Positions 23,156 through 35,904 of a stretch of 64,000 bases of DNA are shown piece after piece. Every line of letters starts with the position of its first letter. The first letter of the stretch is position 1. The notes beneath the pieces were generated by a model. It had not been told where the DNA came from. It ran no database searches and saw only the letters and a list, made by a program, of their open reading frames with translations. Made by a program: the position numbers and the translations under genes. The DNA is from Grammothele lineata (lineage: Eukaryota > Basidiomycota > Agaricomycetes > Polyporales > Polyporaceae). The stretch lies in NCBI GenBank assembly GCA_002150815.3, contig NDFF03000035.1:310001-374000 (forward strand), in the 5' to 3' direction.

Positions 23156-24063
23156 TCGACCATTAGCTCCCATCCTCATCCGTGGCCCGGGTATCCGGCA
23201 CCGACAGGGCGCATCGCAGGTACTTAGTCGCGGAAGTTGGAACGTCAGGGCTCGGGAATCGCAGCTAGTACTAGAGTAGGTGCGACCGTTCCTGTTGCGA
23301 GTGCGGGTCCGTTTGACGGACTGAAATAACTGCTCCGTGATGGCTGCGCTGCGGGGAAATCAGGAGATCTTAAGGTACGAACAGAACGTCAGTGCAGCGA
23401 GAAGAGGTAGATCATGATGTTGCACAGCTTTTATCGTAGGAGGAGCGACAAGGATGAACGGATTTGCGTGATTAATGCCGATGATGAAGGGCACACCGGA
23501 CCCGGACCACAGGTCCTTGGATAGTGCGCGATAGCATATGTCACCGACGAGGTTAGAAAAATCATTCTAACAAGACCAGTCTGTATCTGGGATTTAGGAG
23601 GAGCTCTCGGTGACAGTCTTAATGAGGAGGACGTTCCGCTTTCGCTGGGTACGTGCCTGATCAATGCAAATGACCTACGCATTAGTCGGAGCAGATGCAA
23701 TGCGGCTTACGCTGAGCCGTCTATAGAATCTCCTGCCCGTATGCAAGCCGTAGGATGTCCCGGATTTTGCGTTGAAAAACATGAACAGATAGCCGCAGTC
23801 CCCTGTTCGTCAGCTTGAACGTTGGAGTAGAAAGGGAAACATTGGCGCTTATGGTATCCAAGCTCACGGGCGTCTATGGCGATGGAGAGATTATCTTATC
23901 TAGACCATAACGAGTTATCTCCTCCAAGCCGCGTCGTGCAGAATTTCCAACGATATTACTCCCACTCTTCGCGTTCGCATTCCGACGCATATACAAGCCC
24001 AACGACATTGTACATAGTCTCTGAAGCGTCCCTTCCCAGCCCACACAAGAAGGAAGAGGAGCG
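23156..24063. other. Divergent intergenic region, secreted protein gene and DUS3
   Basis: About 0.9 kb without a supported gene. An 89-codon minus-strand frame at 23431-23700 has no splice partner or recognised motif. Confidence 0.5.
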
Positions 24064-27011
24064 ATGCCTACTTCTTCCGCGCTGCCGCCAGGGACGGCAG
24101 CCATCAAACCAGAGTAGGATCTCGCTCATCCTTTGGTTCGTCCGAATTGAAGCGACTCTCCAGGTTCCTGCTCTCCGTTCAGCCGCGCGACATCCCCGAC
24201 GATGATGCGGCGGAGGGCGGTTCGAGCCATATCAATGTCAACGCCCGGCCGGGAGGGAGTCAGGAGGGCGAAGAAGGTGGCGGTAAACGGCTGTCGGGCG
24301 CGCAGCGCAAGAAACTGGCCAAGGAGGAACGCAAGAATAAGCGTGGCGCAAACAAGGGTCGGCGGTTCCAAAAGGTCCGGGACGAGGTCGAGCTTTGTTA
24401 CCGTGTCGCGAGCGGGAAGCAGTGCGACTTTGGAGAAGAGTGAGTGTGCTATTTCTTTCTGCGCTTGGCTCAGCCTTTTCTGTCCCCGTCAATTTGTATT
24501 TCTGCGCTGCGTCGAGACCTCGAGTCTTCTCTGTCCCCCGACGGCCCCTTCCTTCGGTTCCGGCACATCTCGGCCACAGGACACGCCTCCAGAGGGCCGG
24601 CGCGTGGACATCGTGCCGCGCCGGTCGTTGATCCGTCCTCCACGTTGGGTCGACCCGAGCTAACGTGCTACCAGGTGTCGCTTCACGCACGACATTAACA
24701 CATACCTCGCCGCAAAACCAAGGGATATTCACTTCCCATCGCCATCCGACATAACCAATGTCCCTCCGTTCGTTCAACTGCCCGATGTCGAGATGGACGA
24801 AGGACAAAGCCCGGTCAAGTCCTCCCTTGACCCAACTACCAGCTGCCCCGTTTTCCAGCATACAGGAGAGTGCAAGCACGGCCTCAAGTGTCGTTTTCTC
24901 GGGAATCACTTCAGGACGCGCGAGGATGGAGAGCTCGAGCTTGTCAAGGATGAGGACAAAAAGGCGCGTGTCGCTGCAGCGGAGGCGGAGGTTAACTTCA
25001 TCGACGGAGATACGTTGAGGAAGATTCGGACCAAGAAGGTACGTTCGTTCCTTCTTGCATACCATCAAGACACCCATATTCGTCTGTGGGACACAGTACC
25101 CGCACCCCATAGCGGACGCGTACCTCGAAGAGATCAAAAACAGTGCAAACGAAGTCGAGAAGGCCGATGGAGATGCACCCCCGGCTGATACCCAGGATAC
25201 CTCAGCACCCACTCCCACCGCTGAAAGCGCAACAAATGGCGCTCCAGAGCCTCTCCCTACGGTCGCACCTGCTGAAATGGACAAATCACAAGATGATACG
25301 CCTGACGTACCAACACGATTCATGGAAAAGAAGCGATTACAGTGGTCGGGAAAGACTTGTGAGCATCTCATCTTACTCCAAAAGCTTCCTCACCGAGTAT
25401 TCCGTCGCAGACTTGGCTCCTTTGACAACCGTTGGAAACCTAGTGAGATTCGTCACCTGCCACTGAGTATGCGAAGCTCTCAACTGTATCCCTCATAGCC
25501 ATTCCGCCGTATATGCGTCGACTACGGCGCTGACATCACCTGCGGCGAGAGTGCGTCTTCTCTTGCTTTCTACTTTGTAAATCTCGTCCTAATCTGCATA
25601 TAGTGGGCCTCGCGATGTCATTCCTACAGGGCTCGAAGGAGGAGTGGTCCCTCGTCCGCAGACATCCCTCAGAGTCCATTTTTGGCATGCAGATCGCGGG
25701 CAGCAAACCGCAGCTTCTTGTCCCTGCCGCCGAGATCATCGGTCGGGAGTGCACGGGCAACCTCGACTTCGTCGATGTCAATTGCGGCTGCCCGATCGAC
25801 CTTGTGTACAAGACTGGGAGCGGATCCGCACGTGAGTCTCATCCATGGCCGTTAGTTTAGCTGAGTGAAGACTAATGAGAACTTTGGGGTGCGAGAAGTG
25901 CTCGATGCGGCGGGACGGCTGGGAAAGATCCTCATCGGAATGAACAAGGCGCTCGGCGAGATCCCCGTCACGGTCAAGCTCCGCACGGGGGTCAAGGACG
26001 GTCGGAATACGGCGCACAAGCTCATGCCGCGCCTCAGCAGCGAGTGGGGTGCGGGTGCGATCACAGTGCGTATTCCTTCTACACCGACGTATACATACGT
26101 GCTCCTGAGAACGTCTCCAGCTGCACGGCAGGACAAGACAGCAGCGTTACACGAAACTTGCGGATTGGGAATACGTCAAGCAGTGTGTCGACGCCGTCCG
26201 CGCCCGCGAGGCTGACGAGGACCGTGAGTATCCTGTCTCTCTCTCGCCACCTCTCCCATATCATTCTGCACCATTCCTTCTTTTCTGCTTGATGTTGACT
26301 CACTCGCGCCACAGTCCCTCCGGTCTCTATATTCGGCGGCGGTGACTGTTTCTCGTCCGAGGACTATTGGGATAAGATGGACAACTACGGGGTGGACGGG
26401 ATCATGATCGGCCGCGGCGCGCTCATCAAGCCCTGGATCTTCACTGAGATCAAGGAGCGCCGCGAGTGGGACATCTCTGCCCGCGAGCGGCTGGAGCTCG
26501 TCCGCAAGGTGCCTACTGCATTCTCTCTTGTCCCGTCGAAAAGCTTGACTGACGCGCTCTCCTTACCCTAGTACGCAGAGTATGGCCTGAAGTACGTTCC
26601 TTTCCCCGTCCTACTTGCCATTGATATGCTGATCCCCGACCTCCTGCACCAGTCACTTCGGCTCAGACACCGCGGGCGTGAACACAACCCGGCGGTACCT
26701 CTGCGAGGCGCTCTCCTTCCAGTACCGCTACGTGCCTATCGGCCTCCTCGAGCACCTCCCGCCGCGCATCAACGAGCGTGCTCCTGCGTTCCGTGGTCGT
26801 GACGAGCTCGGTGTGTCCTAGTTCCTCCTCCGTGCCGCGAGTGAGTGAGACGAGTGAGACGCTGACGCAACCCACAGAAACGCTCCTCGCGAGCGGGGAT
26901 AGCCGCGACTGGGTCCGCATCTCGGAGATGTTCCTCGGGCCCGCGCCCGAATCGTGGGCGTTCACGCCCAAGCACAAGAGCAACTCATACGGGGAAGAAA
27001 GCCAAGGCTGA
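24064..27011 (+). CDS. DUS3: tRNA-dihydrouridine(47) synthase [NAD(P)+]
   Basis: Thirteen exons: 24064-24113, 24164-24439, 24675-25038, 25097-25358, 25411-25442, 25499-25550, 25604-25831, 25899-26065, 26121-26223, 26315-26508, 26572-26591, 26653-26810, 26878-27011; 679 residues. DUS3 reduces uridine 47 in the variable loop of tRNAs using FMN and NAD(P)H. The N-terminal third carries basic [20 protein letters not shown] and two CCCH zinc fingers ([20 protein letters not shown] and [18 protein letters not shown]...H). The flavin-binding barrel starts [20 protein letters not shown] and carries VNCGCPID, the site of the conserved active-site cysteine, then [11 protein letters not shown] and [13 protein letters not shown]. 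Intron 2 is 235 nt, long for this window. Start chosen because [17 protein letters not shown] joins in frame to FLLSVQPRD. The identification is firm. Confidence 0.93.
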
Positions 27012-27465
27012 GCGCTGAGCGCTTATACTACTAAGGGCCGAAAACCCAAGGACGATGCTGTGGTAGACTGGTGGACATTTTTGCTTGTGCTAGTCGTGCG
27101 ACAGTCTACGCGGTGCTGTATTGACTATGAATGCATGTATGTGTTCGTTGTCATTATCATATTGTGAACGTTGCGCCGTTACTGTTGTTTCTTAGATATA
27201 CGTCCGAGTTTGGACATTCGTATCCACTACATTCATGTGTACATCCGGTCTTCCTGTCCACGATGTCATGATGAAGCACAGCGGCGAAAGCAGCAATACA
27301 TTGCAGTATAAAGCGTGCCCGCGGCCTAGTGTACGCGTGCATGTAACTATCAGTACAAAGTGACAGCAAGTGGTAGAATGCGACACAGGGAGCGATACAC
27401 GATGTGCGGAGGGGTAGGTGAGTATGCAGAGCGAGGAACTGATGCGAGTATATGTACAGCAGAAT
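27012..27465. other. Convergent 3' region, DUS3 and 7TM-1
   Basis: 454 nt between two convergent stop codons. No gene supported. It should contain both polyadenylation sites. Confidence 0.5.
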
Positions 27466-29837
27466 TCATGAGGGAAAAGGAATTGGTGTGTTCGAGAACT
27501 TCCTCTCGTCCCCACGCTCGAAGATAATCCATGGCGCGACGTGCGCGAGTTCCGGGTCGACGGATACACGGGACATGCGCGACGTGCGCCCGGTTTCGTG
27601 ATCTGTGTACACGAGACAGATCCTAGTCAGTATACACGCGCGGCCGTATCCAGGAGCCGAGAGACTTACTCGAGCGCCCGAGCACCATGAACGATGACAG
27701 TGATCCCCTCCCATTCGGCCGTGGGGACGCCGACTTCGCTCGAACCCTCTCCGAAGCATCCACGCTCATCCCGCTCAGCGTGCTACCTATATGCGGGTTC
27801 ACGAACCGCAGTCCCCGGCCCGCGGAAGGAGTACCCAACTCGGAGTCCGGAGTCGGCGGATGGACGAGCACGGGGCTCGGGGGCAACGTCGCCCATGTCG
27901 TGCGAGAGTGGAGCTCGATTTCGTCAGAGTCGGAGCATTGTCCGCCGTCTCCGCCTCCTATCCAATATGGTCCCAGGTGGGGGCGGTGGACGGAGTGGCG
28001 CGTGTTGAGTGTCAAGCGCGAGGCCTGGAGCGTGATGAGTAAGCAATAATAGGAATATCAAACATTAGGTCCTCACCGATATCGCATATACAGCGGATAG
28101 CCACCTGCGTCAACAAGACAGCAGCTTTCAGTATGTGATACAGCGATAGGATGAAGTTATTGACATGGAGCTTGCCGGTTCCAACGCCCGACCGTTTAGT
28201 AGTATGGCGAAGAGCAGGTTCATCAAGTTGCCAGCTAGTCTTGGTTCAGCTCACGATAGCTAGCATTGGTGGTGTGCTCACCGAAGACGCTAATGAACAG
28301 CCTCAATGGTGAGTCCCGATCACAAACAAAATCAAGCTGGGGGCATGGATGCACTCACAGGAGAAAGTATAGCGCGCTGTCTCGGAGGAAGGAATAGATC
28401 AGCGGGCTAATCCTCCGGAGCTCCCATATAGGAATCGTGCTTGAAGAGGTGCCTCTAAAGAGAGTGACGTTGTACGCGAACTTGTTCAAGATGAGCACGA
28501 AGTATATGCCTGTTCGCAGAGTCAGCATCGGTCTTCCCAAGGTTCGCTAGTGGAATTACGGACATGTCACAGCTACGGCGATAGACCTATGGATCACTCA
28601 GACTGGTTGCAACATGTAGAGCGTGGTGGTGAACCTACCATGAGGCGACACTCAGGTTGAAATGTCCGGGAGGGCTGAACAGACAGCCGGGTAGAGGGAG
28701 CCCCGGAGGTCGTTCCGTGACCTCAACGTCCTCTGATATGATGCTACCCACCGTTATCCCAATCTTGACAAACCGGTCATTCATCGAAATCAACCTCGTA
28801 GATACGATGAAGACTCACGATCACTTCCACTGTAAAACGGATTAGATCAGCTGGACTTCGACGCATGAAAGGGCCGCATACCAGCGTAGAGAGCGCTGAT
28901 GAGAACAAGGACTACGAAACTTGAGTTCAGAGTTGATCGCACGGTGGATATCATAACAGAAACGAACCTGGTTTGTTCTGATGATATGAGGCATATAACC
29001 TCATCATGAATACGCCGTCTCCGAGGATAGCGGAAAGTAGAGTGCCGTTACTAACATCAGAATGGTCAGCCTCTTATCGTCGCAGGGTGAGTGAGTGGAT
29101 ATGTACTATGTGAAGAACCACAACCATGCCTTACAGCTTCACGAGTTCATGTCATCGACGTTCAAATACCGACCCGGTTCAAGACTTACAACTGAAGTGG
29201 ATCAGCGTGGGCGTCACGGACATTTCACGGAGATTGGGCTCACCGATGTGGTAACACTACTACTGGTCATCACTGCCATAGCAAGATGAACGTTCGAATT
29301 ACTGCCATCGACGTGACGGGTAGGAAGTAGGTACTCACCGACCAAAACGACTCTGTTTCGAAAGAGCACGCGGTGAGTAGCATTCCATGATACATTATAC
29401 AGCACATACGTGAGGTAGAACAACGTCCAATATCGTACAAACAGGTAGAGGAACTTGGCGAACGACCACTTTGCCCTACCACGACGACTGGATAAGAATG
29501 CCCATCAACCGTTCGTACTCAGGTAGACGTACTTCCAGATGAGGGCGACCTATGAACGTTCCGGTTCAGCGCCCATCCCGAAGGAATCGCGATCCGCATC
29601 CATGAGCACTGACCTCTTTCGGAAACGTTAAGCAGATGTCGAAACCAAGCCATGCAATCGCGCAAGCTAAAACCCCTCAGCCATAGCCCACCCACGCTTA
29701 GATAAGTACACAAGCGTAGATCACTTACCGGTGCACAGATTGGCTGTCCATAGATCATCCGCGACCTGTATCAGCTGGTTCAGGAGCTGTCCTGCAGCAG
29801 GTGGTATCGAGGCTGCAGCATTGCCGGTCGTCGCCAT
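27466..29837 (-). CDS. DUF6533-like seven-transmembrane protein, 7TM-1
   Basis: Eighteen exons, 446 residues: 29837-29729, 29666-29614, 29549-29533, 29475-29410, 29352-29339, 29262-29244, 29136-29107, 29050-28968, 28911-28882, 28829-28819, 28763-28639, 28586-28564, 28509-28359, 28301-28282, 28234-28165, 28104-28077, 28024-27670, 27602-27466. The membrane core has the marks of the fungal DUF6533 group: CLTFPKEVALIWKAKWSFAK then FLYLFVRYWTLF, a CKAWLWF helix, GVFMMRLYASY, and SASRLTLNTR at the end of the last helix. About 160 cytosolic residues follow, rich in S, P and acidic residues. The role is unknown; receptor-like topology is inference. Exons of 17, 14, 19, 11 and 20 nt are supported by the parallel gene 7TM-2, whose exons have the same sizes and phases. 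Short exon borders could be off by a codon where the paralogue differs. Confidence 0.78.
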
Positions 29838-32661
29838 ACAGCGCGCTGGCGGCGGACGTCGAGAGTCGAGACGAAGAAGGGGAGGGCGGTCGCGCCTGCA
29901 GCTGACGGCCCGCGGGCGCAGGAGGGCGGGTTCTTATGTACCCACCGCCGGGAGCATGGTACGCTAGCGGAGTGGGCGTGATCTGGGTTCCTAGGCCTCG
30001 AGATCGCGATTCGCATGATCTGAGCTTGCACGCCGGTGCAGTGCTGCTGCCTCGACGACGATAAGCTGCGTCCATAACCGGCGTGAGAGGGGTGGCGACC
30101 GCCAGCGAGCCGATTGAACAACTTGGAGCGCGGCGGGCTGAGCGGGCTGTTGAATTGCTGTCAAGAAAGCTCAGGTTCATGTTACGCAGCTGGGGAAGAG
30201 GGCTTACCGAGAGGGCCAATATTCGATCTGCATCATCGCAAATCTCACAGGGTGGTCTTCCACGACTCTCGGATGGTGGCGCCGCTACGGCCTCCGACCA
30301 AAGGCGCGCCTTTTCGAGGCAATCATTGCGCCCTCGGAGGACGAGAGGAATACAAGGGAGCAAGAGACATGCGGCTGCTACAGGCAACGTCTCCCACAGA
30401 TCATGTCCGCGGGCCCGACAGAGGGTTTGAAGACCGCACCAGGGCCTCCGCCGGCATGAGAGAAGATTCTATGCCTTAGCGGGTTGTTAGGTCCGTTGGA
30501 AGAGCTTCTAGACCCGCTTCGACGAGGCCCCCTGGAAGAGAGGAGTGCTAGATTTGGGCTGATGATTGGATCACTGGTGGATTACTGCTAAAGAAGCTCA
30601 ATCCATCAGATATTTCCTACGACGCTGGCCATCAAAACGACCTTCGGCTGCCCACAGGGACACTAAGTATGGAATGGAGAAAACGCTGATGCCACAAATC
30701 CTCGAGCTTAAAACTTGCGCAGAGAGCTTACTCACCAGCTATCTCGTCTTGCGTCATGCCAGTCGTAGTTCATGCACTGCAGGATCTGCATGGTAACATC
30801 TCGAGTCGAATTCGAAGATAGGCAGAGACTCGACACCATCGTCGCATGAGAGCATGCAAAGCAACATCCTTACAAGAGAGCAAGGTGGCGAAGACGAATT
30901 CAAAGGCGATCGAGCGGCCCGGGGTCGTTTTCGGATTTATAGACATCCGACAATAGCGCTATTGCCAACTCGAGCCGACGAGCTCGAACGTCAAGAGAAC
31001 GTGGAGACAGACGGTCCAACGCGGGTCGATTCGATCTCCATTTCGAGGAGAGTGGGATGACGTCATTCTTTTCAAGACATCTCATTGGCGGGCTGGTTAC
31101 GTACCGCTGACAACTAGCGAACCGAACGCGGTGCATCGAGCTAGACGAACCGACTCGGTTTGATTCGCGATAGTACGTCCCGGCTATCATTCAAGTGGCA
31201 CTGCGCCGCAACTCGTCTACATTTCGAGCGCTTGTGGGCGGTGCTTAGTAGCTTCTCTTGCTGACGGTTGAAGCCGACCACCGGTGAGTCCGTTGACGCG
31301 TCCTGTTCAAGACATCATGTTGAACCGGAATAACAGAAAGGAACTGATATTCGTGTCCGTCTGTACACATTGTTTGTCGACGCAATGAGGGGGCCTTCTC
31401 ACATCCGGCGCTTTTCTTGACACTCGTTACGTTGGCATTACTGGAAAGCATCTTCGACGAGTCTCTCTGGCTACTAACTGTACTTGGGTCCTGCGCCTCA
31501 GGGCCCGACACTTGACTTCTGGGAGGTTCTTAACTGACCTGTATGTGCACCTCATGACCCCATATGGGGACACTTGGCTTCATCTTCCTGATATCTTCTC
31601 GTCCACACGTGCATGCTCGCTTGTGGGCTGACTGAATTCTATTCGCCTCGCACCTCCAATGCTTACCACCCTCGTTTTCGAATTCTCTAAGCGGACCCGG
31701 CCAACGCCCACGATGCGCTCGGACGGCACGCAGGACACGTAACCCATCCTGGGCTGGACGGCTTCGAGGACTCCGACCGAAGTCCCGAGCGCGTGTAGAG
31801 CGTGCCACCGGGGATTGAACTGCTTAGACGTGTGCGAAAGCGCTGGTCATCAATTTGACACTCGCCTTCGACTTGCTTGTTCATCTTGCCTGGTACATAG
31901 TTTTGGAATGAGTGTATGATGCGTCTGAGTCGGGGACCACGTACGACGCGGCATACTCTCGCGGAATATCGGGACAGCATTCTCCGAGTGAGACGAAGAA
32001 GAAATAGGGGCCAGTGGGATTTTGGAATGATGGAGTACGTCCTTGCGAAACTGCGGTTGTGTGTACATAAAAAGAGGAACCGGAGGGCCCGAGCCTAGCC
32101 TATCATCGTTCCCGTCTGTTACCCGGACGGTCAGGGTTCCCCGGGATGGAGGTCTGGGAGCGGAGCCTTTCCCGGTCCCCAGTATGCTCATCTGCCAGAG
32201 CGCGATGGCAGAAGATTTTGTACCTGCTATGACGGAGTGTAATGCAGATGCGTGAGCTCGGAAACTGCGGAAAGATGATAGTTGTCACCTCTGAGCGCCC
32301 CCCAAACTGATCCTCGTCTACTTCTCGTGATGCATACGATGGGAGGGCGTGCCAAAATCCTGTCGTAAACTGGCGCAACGTGCCAGAAAGGCTGGGAGAG
32401 GCTTGAAGGAGTGTAGGCCGGCGTAGAGCAGCGTGGACCGGGCGGAGGTATCCGGCTTTAATTATCGGTAGGCGAAAGCAGGCGAAACCCTACGCCGCGG
32501 CGGCGAAGCCAGAGGCTTGGCACCGTCACGACTGAGCGCCCCTCGTGGGCCGACCTCGTCGCGTACTGCCCCTGCTTTACATATAAGCACTTCGCCTTCA
32601 CCTCCGCCTCCTCTGCTTATCGCCCTCATCTACCCCTCCATCGCACATACACCCGCGAACC
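29838..32661. other. Gene-free stretch of 2.8 kb
   Basis: This is the longest region with no supported gene. It lies between the divergent 7TM-1 and UGD genes. Several open frames of 70-120 codons exist on both strands, but none shows a domain, a signal peptide or compatible splice sites, and base composition is less GC-rich than in neighbouring genes. No terminal inverted repeats or transposase motifs were recognised. It may contain decayed mobile or gene sequence that only a database search would show. Confidence 0.5.
32582..32587 (+). promoter_or_regulatory. TATA-like element of UGD
   Basis: TATAAG in ACATATAAGC lies 80 nt before the UGD start codon and is followed by a CT-rich leader. 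Confidence 0.45.
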
Positions 32662-34541
32662 ATGGCCCCCGTAAAGGTTACGAAGATCTGCTGCAGTGCG
32701 TCCGCCATCAGACCTGTCCTATCTTTCCCGCCGAAGCACTGACACGCGTCCCCGACGCGCCGCCATAGTCGGCGCGGGATATGTTGGAGGCCCAACGTGT
32801 GCTGTCATCGCCCTCAAGTGCCCCCACATCCAGGTCACCATCGTTGACCTCAACCAGGCGCGTGTCGACGCGTGGAACTCGCCCAACTTCGACCTCCCCA
32901 TCTACGAGCCCGGCCTCGAGGACGTCGTCCGCAAGGCCCGCGGACGCAACCTTTTCTTCTCCACCGATGTCGACAAGGGTATCCGTGAGGCAGACCTCAT
33001 CTTCGTCTCCGTTAACACTCCTACCAAGAAGTCTGGTGTCGGTGCCGGCTTCGCCGCCGATCTCAAGTACGTCCGCATATAGTCTCCTCCCCCTGCTGAT
33101 CCGCGGCACTCACGCGTCCCCTCGCTTCCCCACGCTTATATTGCTCACATCGAACGCGACAACGTGCCTCTCGTGCTCATCGGTGCCTATACCACTCTCC
33201 CTTAACCCATGCTCGCCCCGTAATGCGCAATCGATGAACACCCCGCAATAGCTACGTCGAGTCGGCAACCCGTCGTATTGCCGCCGTCGCCACCTCGTCC
33301 AAGATTGTTGTCGAGAAGTCGACCGTACCATGCAGGACCGCGGAGTCGATGCGGACGATTCTCGAGGCCAACTCCAAGGCCGGCTGCCGCTTTGATATCC
33401 TCTCCAACCCCGAGTTCCTGGCCGAGGGCACGGCCATCGAGGACCTCTTCAAGCCCGATCGCGTCCTCATCGGTTCGCTCCAGACGCAGGAGGGCAAGGA
33501 CGCGTGCGAGTCGCTCAAGGAGGTGTACGCGAACTGGGTTCCGTGAGTCCTTTCCCTGCCTATATGCGCATCATTCCGCATACCCCCCTTGCGTCTCGCA
33601 ATCTGACCCTGAGTGCGTCAGGCGCGAACGCATTCTCACCGTCGGCCTCTGGTCGTCAGAACTGTCCAAGCTCGCGGCGAACGCGATGCTTGCGCAGCGT
33701 ATCTCATCTGTGAACGCGCTCTCCGCGATCTGCGAGGCGACGGGCGCGAACATCGACGAGGTCGCATACGCGGTCGGCTTCGACTCGCGCATCGGGCCCA
33801 AATTCCTGCGCGCGTCGGTCGGCTTTGGTGGCTCCTGCTTCCAGAAGGACATCCTTAACCTCGTCTACCTCTCCGAGAGCTTGCACCTGCCCCAGGTCGC
33901 AGCGTACTGGCGCCAGGTCGTGGAGATGAACGAGTACCAGAAGAGCCGCTTCTCGAAGACGGTCGTCGATACCCTCTTCAACACCATTACTGGCAAGGTG
34001 CGTTTTTTTTGGCATCTGGCATAAGCTGTCATGTCGTGTTTGAAGCTGACACGGTCGTGACAGCACATCGCGGTCCTCGGCTTCGCCTTCAAGGCAGACA
34101 CCGGCGACACCCGCGAGTCTGCCTCCATCTCGCTCATCCGTGACTTCTTGCAGGAGCGCGCGTACGTGACGATCTACGACCCCAAGGTCGAGGAGGCGCA
34201 GATCTGGATGGACCTCCAGGAGGCGCTGCCCGCGATGCCGCTCGAGACGATCAAGAAGCAGGTCACGATCGTGCACTCTGCGCTCGAGGCGTGCAAGCAG
34301 AAGGAGGCGATCGTGATCGCGACGGAGTGGAAGGAGTTCAAGGAGATCGACTGGCAGTCCGTCTACGACCAGATGTCGAAGCCCGCGTTCGTCTTTGATG
34401 GACGTATGATCCTTGACGCGGCCAAGCTCAAGGAGATCGGTTTCACTGTGAGTTCACCCTACCTGGGTATCTCGCTTGGAGTCGTCGCTCATACCATGGT
34501 TTTCTCAGGTCAAGACGATCGGTCGTGGCGACCGCCTGTGA
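32662..34541 (+). CDS. UGD1: UDP-glucose 6-dehydrogenase
   Basis: Six exons: 32662-32695, 32769-33066, 33252-33542, 33622-33997, 34064-34447, 34509-34541; 471 residues. It oxidises UDP-glucose to UDP-glucuronate with two NAD+, supplying precursors for UDP-xylose and glucuronic-acid-containing polysaccharides in the cytosol. The NAD-binding loop is [10 protein letters not shown] (about residues 12-21), VSVNTPTK follows, then EKSTVP and [11 protein letters not shown]. The catalytic cysteine lies in [10 protein letters not shown] (about residue 280). The C-terminal UDP-binding domain begins [18 protein letters not shown]. The last exon of 33 nt encodes [10 protein letters not shown]. Length and all motifs agree with eukaryotic enzymes. 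Confidence 0.96.
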
Positions 34542-35904
34542 GCTTCGTCCTCATGCCTGTGTGTAGGACAAAATCGCATCATAGATATTGAGAGATAGGG
34601 AACGGACGACTGCCTGGCGACTATTGTACGTTTGTTTTCTCGTGGATACCATCGTAATGCAATAGAGAAGCGTGTACAAAATTGCATCGTCGGGGCGGCG
34701 TTCCCGCTTGTTGCATGTAAAGATTGCGTCGAAGTGTCCGTGCCGCTTGTCGCTGCAAGGAATGGACGCGAAGAGCACTGGAAGCGTTGAAGTGTCACTA
34801 TGGCAGCGCGAGCCTGCTTCCGACGGTTCGTGTGCCGGTTTGTCTCTTGCTGGCGTTTCGCCCTCTGATGCTCATCCTCCGCGGCGCGCGCCCGAAAGTC
34901 GAGAAGGCGTGATTGCCGGGCGCGCAGTGTCTATCGTCGCACCTCGGCACGGGCTTGATAGGGCGTCTGCCCGGGCCGGCGCAGGAGGCGGTCGCTTCCC
35001 CAGCTCGACGTCGACGGAATGGCGACTTCGCACGAAACGACGATAGTTCCACGAAAATAATGGAGGAAGGTGGATCACCCATCTTACTGCGCATAGTGCA
35101 CAGACTAATCACTGGCCTGGAGAGGTTTTGAACAGCATTGAGGCGGGGGTCTACCGACGTCAGCGCAGGCACGCAGAACGCAGTCTCCTCACCGCATGCT
35201 GCGAACAATCCAGACTCTCCCTCGCGCCCTTGTCAGGCCTTTGAGAATCCGAATGAGTTTGGCGTATGGGTAGCGCAAGCAGCGCAAAGTCCGTCCAGTG
35301 TCTCGCCGCCCATGAAGTTCGCAGCCATTGAACTGCGCCCGCGACTTCGTCCACGCTCGAGCCGCTTCTGCGCTTCTAGGCGGCGGGGAGTTCCGCGATG
35401 ATCCTCGCGGCGGTCTGGCTCGACCTATCGTTTCTACGCAGAAGACGCCATTGGTCTGTGGCGGCGGGTGTGTGTACGGGGGGACAAGTCGGATGCCCAC
35501 CGGCTCGGAATAAGACGGACAGGAGAGGGCACTAGGGCAGGATCCGTCGGGATTCGGAGGCGTTCAGGCCGATGGGGGCATCCTATATCTTCCTAGAGCC
35601 TGCCCACCGCGCCCTACGTCACCAGTAGCGCACGGGGACGATGTTGCGCAACATCCGACGGCGGCGCAGGCGTCGAACGCCATCCCGAGGACGGCGAGGG
35701 GCGGCGAGGAGCTCGGAGGTGTAAGCCGCACGGCCCTCGGGCGTTGATATCGAAGGTGCGGAGTTTGTAATAGACTACTCCCGGCAAATCGTTCTTCAGA
35801 GTCCGAAAGTCATTCCTGCGATCTCCGTTACGAGACAGCCGCCCGGATCAGCGTGTTGACTACGCGGCGCTTACTCACGCCCCATTAAACGCGCCCCAAT
35901 ATTT
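34542..35904. other. Intergenic, UGD to LCB2, 1.36 kb
   Basis: No gene supported. Frames of 60-136 codons overlap on both strands in a GC-rich part (34800-35060 and 35520-35720) without recognisable motifs. The last 100 nt should contain the LCB2 promoter. Confidence 0.5.

Noticed and set aside
24238..25371. Minus-strand frame of 377 codons
   Set aside because: Antisense to DUS3 exons and introns; the DUS3 zinc fingers and barrel motifs on the plus strand explain the region.
29755..30387. Minus-strand frame of 210 codons upstream of 7TM-1
   Set aside because: It overlaps the first 7TM-1 exon in another frame; the exon plan shared with 7TM-2 favours the ATG at 29837. The rest is rich in R, S and P without a domain.
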